Source of the DNA: Roseobacter sp. MED193
Lineage (GTDB): Bacteria; Pseudomonadota; Alphaproteobacteria; Rhodobacterales; Rhodobacteraceae
DNA: 64,000 bases
Direction: 5' to 3'
NCBI RefSeq assembly: GCF_000152965.1
Contig: NZ_CH902583.1
Coordinates: 3,539,694 to 3,603,693, forward strand
Every line of letters starts with the position of its first letter. The first letter of the stretch is position 1. The position numbers and the translations under genes are program-made. The notes beneath the pieces are model-generated. The model was not told the DNA's origin and searched no databases. It saw nothing but the letters and a program-made list of their open reading frames with translations. Below are positions 16,737 through 26,691 of this stretch, piece by piece.

Positions 16737-17198
16737 TCACAGGGGGAGGGGGCGCCCTTCGGCAATGGTTTCCATCGCAAAATACGAGGTGACGCTGTCC
16801 AGTTCAACGCCGCTGATCAGCCGCTGATAAACCCGGTCATAGCTCCCCATATCCTGGGTCACCACTTTCAGCTGATAGTCATAATCGCCCCCAATGCGAT
16901 GAAAATCCACCACCTCGGGGATGGTCAGAACATGGCGGCGAAAAGTGTCGAGCCATTCGGCTGAGTGATGCCGGGTGCGCAGCATCACAAAGACCACCAG
17001 ATCCAATCCCAACTGCCCACGATCCAGACGCATCGTGGAGCCTTGCAGGATCTTTTTGTCAGTCAGGGCCTTCAATCGTCGCCAACAGGCATTTTGTGAC
17101 AGGCCAACCACATCGGCAAGCTCCCGTTGGGACAGGCCTGCGTTGCGTTGCAAAGCGCGTAAGAGGTCGAGGTCAATCTGATCTACAGAACTGGTCAT
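16737..17198 (-). CDS. Lrp/AsnC-family transcriptional regulator
   Basis: The 153-residue protein has the Lrp winged HTH (IDLDLLRALQRNAGLSQRELADVVGLSQNACWRRLKAL, residues 7-45) and the C-terminal RAM effector-binding fold (VVFVMLRTRHH, EVVDFHRIGGDYDYQLKVV). Start taken at the ATG at 17198; a TTG 36 bp upstream would add 12 atypical residues. It is divergent from the class V aminotransferase gene, 107 bp apart, the usual arrangement of an Lrp regulator and its amino acid enzyme. Confidence 0.9.
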   Translation of the reverse strand: MTSSVDQIDLDLLRALQRNAGLSQRELADVVGLSQNACWRRLKALTDKKILQGSTMRLDRGQLGLDLVVFVMLRTRHHSAEWLDTFRRHVLTIPEVVDFHRIGGDYDYQLKVVTQDMGSYDRVYQRLISGVELDSVTSYFAMETIAEGRPLPL

Positions 17199-17305
17199 GG
17201 AGAGATCATATGACACAAAAAATGGTGTAATCAATCAGTCAATGGTGGTGATTTCGCGAATATTGCATGGGAAAAGTAACAAAACGCCCATCAGGAGACG
17301 CGCGC

Positions 17306-18730
17306 ATGACCTTGGATGCATTCAAAAACGATATCGCTCTGGCCGCAAAAGATGGCAGCTTGGCACGTGGTGTCATTGGCGACGGGATGATGATCCCAGG
17401 GGCAGCGGGGGATGTGCCGCTGGTCTATGCAGACTATGTGGCCTCAGGACGGGCTCTGCGTCAGGTGGAGGCGTTTATCGCCGATCACCTGCTGCCCTAC
17501 TATGCGAACTCCCACACCGAGGCGTCTTTTTGCGGTTCCTACGTGACCCGCATGCGTCATGCCGCGCGGGCAGAGATTGCGCGGCTGACCAACTGTGGGC
17601 CAGAGGATGCGGTGATCTTTGCGGGCGCGGGTGCCACTGCCGGGCTCAATCGGCTTGTCAGTCTCTTTGGGGTCAATGAGGCGCGCAACCCGGTGGTTTT
17701 TGTGGGTCCCTATGAGCATCACTCGAATATTCTTCCCTGGCGCGAGAGCAAGGCGAAGGTTGTCGAAATTCCAGAAGCCTTGGAAGGTGGTATTGATTTG
17801 GGCGCCCTGCAGCGGGCATTGTTGGACCATGCTGGTAGTGATCTGCGGATTGGCAGTTTTTCGGCGGCCTCAAATGTCACGGGTATCCTGACCGACCCGG
17901 ACCCGATCAGCCGCATGATGCATGCTGCTGGTGGGCTGGTTATTTGGGACTATGCCGGGGGAGGACCCTATTTGCCAATCTCTATGGCTGGTGAGCACGG
18001 CGCCCATAAGGATGCGGTGGTGGTTTCTCCCCATAAATTTCCCGGTGGGCCAGGGGCCTCTGGGGTTTTGCTTGTCAACAGCGGGGCTGTGCAGCGGCGT
18101 TGCCCCTCCTGGCCCGGTGGTGGCACTGTGAGCTTTGTTTCACCCTGGGGACATGAATACAGCGAGGATCTGGCGGCCCGTGAAGAGGCGGGAACACCAA
18201 ACGTGATCGGAGATATCCGCGCGGCCCTGGCCCTATTGGTGAAGGAAGCGGTGGGCGAGGCTGAGATCGCCGCCAAGGAGGCCCGGTTTGCCGAAATGGC
18301 GCGTGCAGGCTGGGCTGATAATCCGCAGCTCACGCTGCTGGGGCACGCCTCTGCGCATCGTCTGCCGATCTTCTCTTTTACTGTTACAGGGGCATCGGGG
18401 GCGCCGGTGCATCAGCAACTCTTTACCCGGATGTTGAGCGACCACTACGGAATTCAGGCGCGCGGTGGTTGTGCTTGTGCTGGCCCCTATGCGCATCGCC
18501 TGTTGGATATTGACCGGGCAGAGTCTGACGCTCTGTTTGCAGCGCTTCAGTCGGGCAAAGAGCTGCAAAAGCCCGGCTGGGTTCGGCTCAACTTTTCTTA
18601 TCTGATGTCAGAGGAGACGGCGCAGTACATCATCGACAGCGTAAACGACCTGTGCCTGCGGGCGGAGGCCTTGGCCCAGACTTATCTCGCGGACCCCAAG
18701 ACCGCGCGCTTTCAGCCGCGCGCGGCTTGA
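17306..18730 (+). CDS. Class V aminotransferase (cysteine desulfurase-like) PLP enzyme
   Basis: The 474-residue protein has the class V PLP core: YEHHSNILPWRE (about 150), SAASNVTGILTD, the Asp in VIWDYAGGG, and the Schiff-base Lys in VVVSPHKFPGGPG (about 245). A conserved RGGCACAGPY (about 390) resembles the cysteine loop of desulfurases. ATG 17306 has AGGAG 9 bp upstream; an upstream in-frame ATG lacks one. It may act on cysteine, selenocysteine or another amino acid; the substrate is not readable. Its divergent Lrp neighbour supports an amino acid role. Confidence 0.88.
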   Translation: MTLDAFKNDIALAAKDGSLARGVIGDGMMIPGAAGDVPLVYADYVASGRALRQVEAFIADHLLPYYANSHTEASFCGSYVTRMRHAARAEIARLTNCGPEDAVIFAGAGATAGLNRLVSLFGVNEARNPVVFVGPYEHHSNILPWRESKAKVVEIPEALEGGIDLGALQRALLDHAGSDLRIGSFSAASNVTGILTDPDPISRMMHAAGGLVIWDYAGGGPYLPISMAGEHGAHKDAVVVSPHKFPGGPGASGVLLVNSGAVQRRCPSWPGGGTVSFVSPWGHEYSEDLAAREEAGTPNVIGDIRAALALLVKEAVGEAEIAAKEARFAEMARAGWADNPQLTLLGHASAHRLPIFSFTVTGASGAPVHQQLFTRMLSDHYGIQARGGCACAGPYAHRLLDIDRAESDALFAALQSGKELQKPGWVRLNFSYLMSEETAQYIIDSVNDLCLRAEALAQTYLADPKTARFQPRAA

Positions 18731-18849
18731 CCGGGCTGCCGAACCTGGCCCAAAGGGGAAAGCGCAGGCGAAATCCACCATGACAGGGCGGTGAAATCTA
18801 TGGCAGAGTGACGGTGTTATTTGTTCTGTTATTTGGTCGGAGCCTTGTT

Positions 18850-20499
18850 ATGGCACTTAATTTGTCGGCCCCTGTCGGGGATAAAAACCGTATTACGAAA
18901 CCTGACGCCAAGTCTGGCGAAGGCAAGTTCAAACCTGTCAAAAACGCGGGCGCAGATGTCGAACTGGTGCGTTTGATGCTCAAGGCGAATGGCTTTAGCA
19001 ATATCGCCATTTCACAAAAATGCGACGCCAGCCTGATCAAGGATATTCGTAGTTTCCAGAAAAAGTCGCTCGGTTTCAAAAAACCAGACGGAATCGTTGA
19101 CCCTGGCATGCGCACCTGGAAGGCGGGCCTGGCCAAACTGCAGGCGATGATCGCGAACGATCAAAAGGTCTCTGTCTACGAGGTCAAGGAAGAGGGCAAG
19201 ACCAAGCAGGTCGAGATGCGCGAGTTTGAGGCCGGAGAAAAGGCGCTCAAACATGAGATCCTGTCCAAGGCCAATATGATGCTGGGCCAGGCGGAGTGTT
19301 GGGTGGATTTCTGCAATGACGTGGAAAAAACCCGTCAGGCTGAAGACGGCATGATGATGGCGATCGCTGAATTTACCATGTCGACGCTGAACGACAATAC
19401 CGATCCTCCCTGGACCCCGATCTTGAATGCGCGCTCTGAGGCTGGCAGCCTGAAAGCCCTAGTGAGCCGCTCCAAGCCGGACTGGGCCAAGGTACAAAAG
19501 CAGGATGCCAAGGCCACGCGGGTCTATAACACCGGGCAAAAGGCCTTTGACAAATTCATCAAGGCGCGCATTGGCACCGCAAGTAAGGCGGTCTTTACCC
19601 TGGAAATTGTGCGCGAGACCTCCTTTACGGTGATCGAAGTCTATGCGACCGCGCGCCTGGTTGCGACCAAGGGCATGAACCCTGTCAAAGCCCATGCGAT
19701 TGCAGCGGCGGGCACCGAGGCGATGAAATCCAGCGCCGGGCAGTTTGGCGAATATCTGGCGGGCAACAAAGTCACCTGGGAAGGGGCGGCCAAGAAGGTT
19801 GCGCTGGACACGATGTTTGCCGGGGCCGCAGGGGCTGCGGGCGGTAAACTGAGCGGCACCTTTCTGAAAGGCATTGCGACCAAGGTGGCGGCCCAGCTGC
19901 CCTCAAAGATGTTTCAGACTTTCTCACAAAAGTCGCTGACTTTGTTTATGGAGAAGGTCTTTAGCACCGGTGTCGGTGCCGAAATGGTCAAAAATGCCGC
20001 CAAAGAAGCGATCATGCTGTTCAAGCCTTTGGTGGAAAAGGGGCGCGCACCGAACCAGAAAGAATTTACAGATGCGGTGGTCAAGGTGCTCTCGGGCGGG
20101 ATCATGGCTTCTGGGCCGATGAAGGCGGTGTCTGGTTTTGGTTCCAGCTACCTGGCCAATTCGCAGAGCTTTCTGGCGCAAAAACTGATCCCACGGGCGA
20201 TGGATCCGGTTTGGAAGGGGGATCTGATCAAGAAATACGGCGCCGATGCGGTGGAAGAGTTTGCCAAAAAGCACGGCCCCGCGATCTATGCAGAAGTGGC
20301 AGGGGCTTTGCAGGACAAGGTCTTTGTGGCCTTTGCCAATAAAGCTCTGGAAGGCTCTGATGGCTCGCAGTCTGCCAAGGTTTTGCAAAAAACCATGGAG
20401 GAGGCGATGCGCAAGGATGCAAATCTGCGCAAAGATCTCACTGCCATGGTTGAGAAAAAGGCCGATGCCAAACTGAAGAAATTGCAAAAGGCCAAGTGA
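18850..20499 (+). CDS. Lysine-rich protein with N-terminal peptidoglycan-binding-like segment, family unknown
   Basis: The 549-residue protein is not recognised as a whole. Residues about 30-100 (ADVELVRLMLKANGF, LIKDIRSFQKKSLGF, PDGIVDPGMRTWKAGL) resemble a peptidoglycan-binding type 1 repeat of the kind used as an autolysin or effector targeting module. The rest is helical and rich in Ala/Lys, with a small glycine-rich stretch (FAGAAGAAGGKLSG, about 325) that could be a membrane-inserting segment. No signal peptide is found. The ATG at 18850 has CGGAG upstream. The C-terminus is strongly basic (KKADAKLKKLQKAK). It sits alone, with no immunity-type gene on either side. A polymorphic-toxin or secreted-effector role is possible but unsupported. 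Confidence 0.45.
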   Translation: MALNLSAPVGDKNRITKPDAKSGEGKFKPVKNAGADVELVRLMLKANGFSNIAISQKCDASLIKDIRSFQKKSLGFKKPDGIVDPGMRTWKAGLAKLQAMIANDQKVSVYEVKEEGKTKQVEMREFEAGEKALKHEILSKANMMLGQAECWVDFCNDVEKTRQAEDGMMMAIAEFTMSTLNDNTDPPWTPILNARSEAGSLKALVSRSKPDWAKVQKQDAKATRVYNTGQKAFDKFIKARIGTASKAVFTLEIVRETSFTVIEVYATARLVATKGMNPVKAHAIAAAGTEAMKSSAGQFGEYLAGNKVTWEGAAKKVALDTMFAGAAGAAGGKLSGTFLKGIATKVAAQLPSKMFQTFSQKSLTLFMEKVFSTGVGAEMVKNAAKEAIMLFKPLVEKGRAPNQKEFTDAVVKVLSGGIMASGPMKAVSGFGSSYLANSQSFLAQKLIPRAMDPVWKGDLIKKYGADAVEEFAKKHGPAIYAEVAGALQDKVFVAFANKALEGSDGSQSAKVLQKTMEEAMRKDANLRKDLTAMVEKKADAKLKKLQKAK

Positions 20500-20653
20500 G
20501 CACACTGGGCTAGCAACCCGGTTAGGTGGGGTGGTTTTGCAATTTCGACCCCTGCCTCCCGTTCCTGTGGTAATTGCGCAGGCGCAGTAATCTTGCCGCT
20601 TTCCCATTGGCTTGCGCCTCGCTATTACGAGGGGGAACCAAGGAGCCTAAAGT

Positions 20654-21745
20654 ATGACCCAGATTACGCCGCAGCCCGGTATTATGGATATCGCTCTCTA
20701 TCAGGGCGGCGCGGCCCACGTGGCGGGGGTGAGCAATACAGTCAAGCTCTCCTCCAATGAAAACCCACTGGGGCCTAGCCCACTTGCGATTGCAGCCATG
20801 CAAGAGGCAGCGGCGAATATGCATCGCTATCCCAGCTCTGATCATCAGGCCCTGCGCCAAGCGATTGGGGATGTGGAGGGGCTAAACCCCGAGCAGATCA
20901 TTTGTGGCGCGGGCAGTGATGAGATTATTGCGTTTCTCTGCCAATGTTATGCCGGCCCAGGGGATGAGGTGCTCTATACCGAGCACGGCTTTGCGATGTA
21001 TCGCATCAGCGCTCTGGCGGCGGGTGCAACCCCGGTTGAGGTTAAGGAACGCGAACGGGTGACCGATGTGGATGCTTTGCTGGCCGGGTGTACGGATCGT
21101 ACCAAACTGGTGTTTATCGCCAATCCCAACAATCCCACGGGCACGATGATTTCCGCGGCCGAGGTCGCGCGTCTGGCAGATGGCCTGCCCATGGGGGCGC
21201 TATTGGTGCTGGATGGGGCCTATGCGGAATATGTCGAGGGCTTTGACGCAGGTGCTGCCCTCATCAACGCGCGCAGCAATGTCTTCATGACGCGTACCTT
21301 TTCCAAAATTTTCGGCTTGGGGGGCGCGCGTATTGGTTGGGGCTATGGGCCTGCAGAGATCGTGGATGTGCTGAACCGGGTGCGGGGGCCGTTTAATGTC
21401 TCCTCTACCGCTCTGGCCGGAGCCGAAGCGGCCGTACGTGACCGCGCCTATATCGATCATTGCCGCGCTGAAAACGCCAAATGGCGCAGCTGGCTGGCGG
21501 CGGCTTTGGCAGAGCTGGGGGTGGCTTCGGATACCTCCTGCACCAATTTCATCCTGGCGCGCTTTGCGACCCAGGCCGAAGCCGAAGCCTGCGATGTCTT
21601 TCTGCAGGGACAGGGCCTGATCGTGCGCCGGGTTGCTGGCTATAATCTGCCCACGGCCTTGCGGATCACAATTGGCGATGAAGCGGCTTGTCGTCGTTTG
21701 ATCGCGGCCATCTCAGAGTTCAAGTCACAGCGGGCTGCCACATGA
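20654..21745 (+). CDS. hisC: Histidinol-phosphate aminotransferase
   Basis: The 363-residue PLP enzyme transfers amino groups in histidine synthesis and often in Phe/Tyr synthesis. The sequence shows [13 protein letters not shown] (about 28-40), CGAGSDEII (about 85), NPNNPTGT (about 157), the Asp/Tyr pair [12 protein letters not shown], and the PLP lysine in [18 protein letters not shown] (about 217). The stop overlaps the tyrA-like ATG by ATGA, and the trio with the extensin-like gene forms an operon. Pairing with a prephenate dehydrogenase suggests an aromatic aminotransferase role. Confidence 0.93.
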   Translation: MTQITPQPGIMDIALYQGGAAHVAGVSNTVKLSSNENPLGPSPLAIAAMQEAAANMHRYPSSDHQALRQAIGDVEGLNPEQIICGAGSDEIIAFLCQCYAGPGDEVLYTEHGFAMYRISALAAGATPVEVKERERVTDVDALLAGCTDRTKLVFIANPNNPTGTMISAAEVARLADGLPMGALLVLDGAYAEYVEGFDAGAALINARSNVFMTRTFSKIFGLGGARIGWGYGPAEIVDVLNRVRGPFNVSSTALAGAEAAVRDRAYIDHCRAENAKWRSWLAAALAELGVASDTSCTNFILARFATQAEAEACDVFLQGQGLIVRRVAGYNLPTALRITIGDEAACRRLIAAISEFKSQRAAT

Positions 21746-22662
21746 GCAATGTCATCTATAACCGCGTCGCTTTGATTGGCTTGGGGCTGATTGCCTCTTC
21801 GATGTTCTGGGCGATGAAACGTGCGGGCCTTGCGGGGGAAGTCACCGGCTATGCCCGCAGTGCCGAGACGCGGGACACCGCGCGGCGCATCGGCCTTTGT
21901 GATCGCATTTGTGACAGTGCCGCCGAAGCGGTCGAGGGTGCTGACCTCGTGGTGCTTTGCGTTCCTGTTGGCGCCATGGGAGCGGTCATGGGAGAGATTG
22001 GCCCCGTGTTGAAACCTGGCGCGACTGTCTCTGATGTGGGCTCAGTCAAGGCTCATGTGATCGAAGCTGTCACGCCACATATCCCAAAAGGCGTGCATTT
22101 TGTGCCGGCACACCCCTTGGCGGGCACCGAACATTCTGGTCCCGAGGCGGGCTTTGCCGAGTTGTTTGACAACCGCTGGAGCCTGTTGGTGCCAGTGGAA
22201 GGCAGCGATCGTACCGCTGTTGATCAGCTGCGTGCTCTTTGGGAGGGCATGGGCGCCAATGTTGATGAAATGGACGCCGATCATCATGACCTGGTCCTTG
22301 CAGTGACCAGCCATGCCCCGCATCTCATTGCCTATACCATGGTTGGCGTGGCCGATGATCTGCGACGGGTGACAGATAGTGAAGTGATCAAATACTCGGC
22401 TGCTGGTTTTCGCGATTTTACCCGAATTGCCGCCTCAGATCCGACCATGTGGCGCGATGTATTCTTGACCAATAAGGAGGCAACGCTGGAAATTCTGGGT
22501 CGCTTTACCGAGGAGCTTTTTGCGTTGCAGCGGGCTATTCGCACGGGGGACGGGGACCACCTGCATGATTATTTTACCCGCACGCGTGCCATTCGGCGTG
22601 GTATTATTGAAGCCGGGCAGGATACTGCTGCGCCCGACTTTGGACGGGCTCATAAATCATGA
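21742..22662 (+). CDS. Prephenate/arogenate dehydrogenase family protein
   Basis: The 306-residue enzyme has an N-terminal Rossmann motif ([13 protein letters not shown], about 9-21; the canonical GxGxxG/A has Ala-Ser-Ser) and the TyrA-type catalytic region [20 protein letters not shown] (about 116-135), with a downstream SHAPHLIAY. It oxidises prephenate or arogenate in tyrosine synthesis. Start at the ATG overlapping the hisC stop; the 3' end overlaps the extensin-like gene by ATGA. No chorismate mutase or ACT domain is seen. Confidence 0.9.
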   Translation: MSNVIYNRVALIGLGLIASSMFWAMKRAGLAGEVTGYARSAETRDTARRIGLCDRICDSAAEAVEGADLVVLCVPVGAMGAVMGEIGPVLKPGATVSDVGSVKAHVIEAVTPHIPKGVHFVPAHPLAGTEHSGPEAGFAELFDNRWSLLVPVEGSDRTAVDQLRALWEGMGANVDEMDADHHDLVLAVTSHAPHLIAYTMVGVADDLRRVTDSEVIKYSAAGFRDFTRIAASDPTMWRDVFLTNKEATLEILGRFTEELFALQRAIRTGDGDHLHDYFTRTRAIRRGIIEAGQDTAAPDFGRAHKS

Positions 22663-23561
22663 TCAGTCAGGGGGTGCTTCGCGTCAGGATCTGCACATGG
22701 TGGATCGCGGGCCTGCTCTGTGGGGCGGGCATTGCGCCGCTGCAGGCCTCTGCCCCCGAGGTCTCCCTGCGTCCTGTTGATCGCCCCGCTTTCAGTGCAG
22801 TGGCCTCAGGGGAAGGGGTGCTGCAGTCATCGGTCGCGGCCCTGGTCGAGCTGGAACAGGAGCACGGATCGCGGCAATCCGGCCTGCGCCCCATTCAGCG
22901 CCCGGTTTCCGCCCAGATCCTGGCGGCAACTGCTCTGCCGAAGGATCTGCTGCCCAGTGCCCTTGATCAATCTCTGGTGCCATTTGTGCGCCCGGATACC
23001 ATCGCAGAGCAGGCCTTGTTCAAACGTCGCCGCTTGCGCAGGGGGGCTGTTTGTGGAGATGTCGAAATCCAAGGCAAGGTCATCGGCGGCGTGGTAGCGA
23101 CAATGCCGGGCTGCGGTGCAAAGGATGCCGTGCAGGTGACCTCGGTCGCAGGGGTCAGGCTCAGCCAGCCATCGGTGATGACCTGCGAAACAGCTGAAGC
23201 GTTGAAGCGCTGGGTGTCCAAAGATGTAGAGACCGCATTTGGCCGCCGCAATAAGGTGGTGAGCCTGCGCGTTGCGGCACACTATGCATGTCGGACCCGC
23301 AACAATCGTCCCGGTGGGCGCATCTCGGAACATGGCCGTGGCAAGGCCATCGATATTTCAGGTTTTAAACTGGAAGACGGTACGCTGGTAACTGTGCTCG
23401 AGGGTTGGACGGACCGCAAAACCCGCAAACCCATGGCTCGGATCTGGAAAGCCGCCTGCGGCCCCTTTGGCACCGTCCTGGGGCCGGAGTCTGATCGCTA
23501 TCACCGCGATCATTTCCATCTGGATGTGGCGCGCCATCGCGGCGGGGCCTACTGCCGCTAG
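22659..23561 (+). CDS. Extensin-like C-terminal domain protein
   Basis: The 300-residue protein begins with a signal-like segment (IAGLLCGAGIAPLQAS, about 16-32) and has a variable middle. The C-terminal 160 residues match the extensin-like family: CETAEALKRWV, VAAHYACRTRN, SEHGRGKAIDISGF (about 225) and RDHFHLDVA (about 285). These His/Asp residues resemble a zinc peptidase fold, so a cell-wall hydrolase role is plausible though unproven. Its ATG overlaps the stop of the tyrA-like gene, so it is in the hisC operon without an obvious metabolic link. Confidence 0.85.
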   Translation: MISQGVLRVRICTWWIAGLLCGAGIAPLQASAPEVSLRPVDRPAFSAVASGEGVLQSSVAALVELEQEHGSRQSGLRPIQRPVSAQILAATALPKDLLPSALDQSLVPFVRPDTIAEQALFKRRRLRRGAVCGDVEIQGKVIGGVVATMPGCGAKDAVQVTSVAGVRLSQPSVMTCETAEALKRWVSKDVETAFGRRNKVVSLRVAAHYACRTRNNRPGGRISEHGRGKAIDISGFKLEDGTLVTVLEGWTDRKTRKPMARIWKAACGPFGTVLGPESDRYHRDHFHLDVARHRGGAYCR

Positions 23562-23778
23562 GCGGGGCTCAGCGTTCTGGGGGTGCGGGCGTCATGTCGC
23601 GGTCGGCTTAATCTTCGGCCTTATCCTGGGCGCAACCGCCTCGCGTTTCCGGCCTAGTGCTTGGCCCAACTGAGGCGTGCCAGTCATTGCGCAATAATGG
23701 CCCAGACCAGGCGGCAGCCCCCCTTTTTCCATCGAAATAGCAGAGCGTCCTTGCGATCTTGGCGATCTTGACGTGCTG

Positions 23779-24789
23779 TCAGCGCAGAACCAATCGTGGC
23801 GCAGTTCCAATTGGCAAAGGGCCTGCCCAGATTTGCCCGCGTTGAAAGCGCAGGGTCGTGTCGATCTTTTCCTCTGCTCCGGTTCCGGTGGAAAACAGGG
23901 CGAGTATTTTTTCGGCTCCGGTCCGTGTGCTTGGCGGCAGGAGGCTCAACCGCTCTGCAAGGTCCAGAATCCCGCGCCAGTTTTCCACCCGCAATGTCAG
24001 TTCACCACTGATCCGCCCCAGATCATCAACCGCCAGTTCCCCGGCTGAACGAAACAGCATATCCCCCCACTGGGCCTCGGCCAGATCCAGGCTGATCTTG
24101 CGGGGCTGTGGCCGTCGCAGTTCTATTGCCCGTCGGTCCCAGGGCGTGTCAAAAGTCAGCTCGGCGGCGATCTGCAAGGTGCTAAACTGAGGTGACAGAT
24201 CATCCTTCAGCAGGTTTAGTCCACCAAAACCAACCCGCAGAAGGCCACTGGGGGAAACTCCCTGTGCGTTTGCGCTAAGTTGATAGTGCTCTGGCTGGGC
24301 CAGCTGACGCATCTCCAGCGACAAACCCTGCGCCTGCCAGAGAGCGCCGCTGCTGTCACTGATCTGCCAGGCGTGACTGGTGAGGGAGAGCTGCTCCAGT
24401 TCGAGCGCCAGCCCTGGTGCCAGCTGTAGCTCGGCCTGCATATTCTCTGCCACCAGACTACGGGTCTGATCAAACAGAGAAAACCGCTGCGGGGTAGGCG
24501 CGAAGCGCAGGCTTTGGGCGCCAGGCCAAAGTGCCGGGCTGTCAAATTCAATCCAGTCTGCGCTCCAGGCGACCCCGGTGCCAGGGTCCGCAAGCTGAGG
24601 CTGCTCCAAGTGCGTGACATGTCGCGTGGGAAACCCTGACGTTGTCATCGGGCCGTAGGCGACGTGCCAGCCCTGGCGTTGCTGTTCGCTAAACCAGGCT
24701 TCAAAGCCGCTGCGCAGCCCCCAGGCGGCCACGCCCCAGTACACGATCCAGATTGCAGCCCCAAGGCTAAACCATTTCAGCAGTCGCAT
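23779..24789 (-). CDS. DUF2125 envelope protein
   Basis: The 336-residue protein has one N-terminal membrane anchor (LLKWFSLGAAIWIVYWGVAAW) followed by a large beta-rich region with the family's opening pattern GWHVAYGPMTTSGFPTRH (about 40-60). DUF2125 proteins are conserved in alphaproteobacteria, and their function is unknown; the layout suggests a periplasmic lipid- or membrane-associated role. No catalytic motif is seen. It is convergent with the extensin-like gene, with 217 bp of unremarkable sequence between. Confidence 0.85.
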   Translation of the reverse strand: MRLLKWFSLGAAIWIVYWGVAAWGLRSGFEAWFSEQQRQGWHVAYGPMTTSGFPTRHVTHLEQPQLADPGTGVAWSADWIEFDSPALWPGAQSLRFAPTPQRFSLFDQTRSLVAENMQAELQLAPGLALELEQLSLTSHAWQISDSSGALWQAQGLSLEMRQLAQPEHYQLSANAQGVSPSGLLRVGFGGLNLLKDDLSPQFSTLQIAAELTFDTPWDRRAIELRRPQPRKISLDLAEAQWGDMLFRSAGELAVDDLGRISGELTLRVENWRGILDLAERLSLLPPSTRTGAEKILALFSTGTGAEEKIDTTLRFQRGQIWAGPLPIGTAPRLVLR

Positions 24790-24860
24790 TCTGCAAAGAC
24801 CCTCTTTTTCTAGCCCGCATTTTGCTGTTTATAGGCGACGGATAAAAAGGGCCATAGATC

Positions 24861-25391
24861 ATGACAATGTGGGTTTTCGGATATGGATCGCTGCTGTGGA
24901 ACCCAGGGTTCCCTGTTGCGCGGCGCGAGGTTGCAACCCTGCAAGGCTATGCGCGCTCCTTCTGCATGACCTCAATCCATCACCGGGGCAGCGTAGAGGC
25001 GCCAGGACTGGTGTTGGCCCTGGATGAGATCGAGGGGGCCCACTGTAAGGGGTTGGCACTGGCTGTGGCCGCTGGCGAAGAAACCCAGACCCTTGCTTAC
25101 CTGCGAGAGCGGGAACTGATCTCCTCTGCCTATCTCGAACGCGACCTCATTGTCGCGCTGCAAAGCGGCGAGGAAGTTCAGGCTGTGACCTATGTGATCG
25201 ACCCGCATCACGCGCAATACTGCGGCGGCATGGCCCTGGAACAACAGGCGCAGATCATCGCCACGGCGGTGGGCGGACGCGGCCCCAATACCGAATATCT
25301 GTACAATACTGCTGAACATCTGAGCGAGATTGGCCTTGGGGACGCCGAACTGGAGTGGTTGATGGCGCGAGTGCGGCAAATAACGGCATAA
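24861..25391 (+). CDS. ChaC-like gamma-glutamylcyclotransferase
   Basis: The 176-residue protein has the family signature VFGYGSLLWNPGF (about 5-17) and a catalytic Glu in the LRERELIS region (about 85). ChaC enzymes convert glutathione to 5-oxoproline and Cys-Gly in the cytosol. It also shows the typical AYLERDLIVAL and YVIDPHHAQYCGG blocks. It follows the DUF2125 gene divergently. Substrate assumed from the family. Confidence 0.88.
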   Translation: MTMWVFGYGSLLWNPGFPVARREVATLQGYARSFCMTSIHHRGSVEAPGLVLALDEIEGAHCKGLALAVAAGEETQTLAYLRERELISSAYLERDLIVALQSGEEVQAVTYVIDPHHAQYCGGMALEQQAQIIATAVGGRGPNTEYLYNTAEHLSEIGLGDAELEWLMARVRQITA

Positions 25392-25467
25392 AGCCTTGGT
25401 GCTTTTGTCTCTTTGGTTCTAAGATCCGGTTGAAAAGACGCCAAGAACTGACAGGATCGCACCGAAT

Positions 25468-26688
25468 ATGGCCCAAACAGACCGCAAGACTAGGCCGCAG
25501 TTTTCGCAACCGGTCCGACAAATCATCCTGATGTTGATCGCGCTTGGCCTTGCTGGCTTTGGCATCTTTGTTGCCCTGCCCAAGGTACTACCGGTCTTTC
25601 AGGCCAATCCTTGGCTCAATGGCTTTATTGTCATCGTTTTTGTCATCGGCGTTCTGTCCTGTTTTTGGCAGGTGCTGCAGCTGATCGGCTCTGTGCGCTG
25701 GATTGAAAGCTTTGCCTCCGGAGGTAGCCGAGGAGACAAGCGTGCTCCCTCGCTACTGGCGCCCTTGGCGGCATTGTTGCGCTCGCGCGCCGCGCGGATG
25801 CAGCTGGGATCTTCGTCGACACGTTCGATCCTGGATTCCGTGGCACAGCGCGTGGATGAAGAACGCGAGATCACCCGCTATATCGTCAACCTTCTGATCT
25901 TCCTCGGGCTTTTGGGGACATTCTACGGGCTGGCAACAACGGTTCCTGCGGTGGTGGATACCATCCGCAGCCTGGCCCCACAGGAGGGCGAAGAAAGCAT
26001 CGCCGTGTTCAATCGCCTCATGACCGGGCTAGAGGCCCAGCTGGGCGGCATGGGGGTGGCCTTTGCCTCTTCATTGCTCGGCCTGGCAGGGTCGTTGATT
26101 GTGGGTCTGTTGGAGCTGTTTGCCGGTCATGGCCAAAACCGATTCTATCGCGAGCTGGAGGAGTGGCTGTCTTCGTTCACTCGGGTGAGCTTTTCTTCTG
26201 GGGAAGAGGGCAGCAGCGGTGGCGAGACGGGGGTCGTATCCGAAGTGCTGGACACGATGGCGGAGCAGATGGATGCTCTGCAGGCGATGTTTGCCCAAAA
26301 TGCTGCCAGCCGCGCTGAGATCGACAACAAGCTCTCGCAATTGGTGGATGTGATCACCGACATGAACACACGACAGGATCAGGCGACGAGCATTGCCAAT
26401 GCTTTGGAGCGTGTTGCTGTGGGGCAGGAGACCCTGACCGAGATCATGCGGGCCCACGGTGATGTTGGCATGGACGCGGAAAGCCGTATGAGACTGCGCT
26501 CTATTGATGTGCAGATGCTGCGCATTCTGGAAGAGATTTCTGCAGGTCGGCAGGAAAGCCTGGCTGAGCTGCGCAAGGATATCGATCTCATGGTCAAGGC
26601 CTTTGCTGTGCCTCGGGGCCGGGGCCGCCAGGTGCCAGAAGCTGCAGCGAATCCAGCCACCTCTGATTTCTTGCAGGGTGAGGACTAG
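25468..26688 (+). CDS. MotA/TolQ/ExbB-like proton channel protein
   Basis: The 406-residue inner-membrane protein has four hydrophobic segments (about 10-35, 48-70, 138-163 and 188-217). The last two carry the MotA/TolQ/ExbB core (LLIFLGLLGTFYGLATTVPAV and GMGVAFASSLLGLAGSLIVG). The C-terminal 190 residues are helical and cytoplasmic. It would form a stator channel with the next gene, whose product supplies the MotB/TolR-type helix. The pair is separated by 3 bp. Ion specificity is unknown. It resembles ZorA in layout, but no ZorC/ZorD follow. Confidence 0.85.
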   Translation: MAQTDRKTRPQFSQPVRQIILMLIALGLAGFGIFVALPKVLPVFQANPWLNGFIVIVFVIGVLSCFWQVLQLIGSVRWIESFASGGSRGDKRAPSLLAPLAALLRSRAARMQLGSSSTRSILDSVAQRVDEEREITRYIVNLLIFLGLLGTFYGLATTVPAVVDTIRSLAPQEGEESIAVFNRLMTGLEAQLGGMGVAFASSLLGLAGSLIVGLLELFAGHGQNRFYRELEEWLSSFTRVSFSSGEEGSSGGETGVVSEVLDTMAEQMDALQAMFAQNAASRAEIDNKLSQLVDVITDMNTRQDQATSIANALERVAVGQETLTEIMRAHGDVGMDAESRMRLRSIDVQMLRILEEISAGRQESLAELRKDIDLMVKAFAVPRGRGRQVPEAAANPATSDFLQGED

Positions 26689-26691
26689 ACC

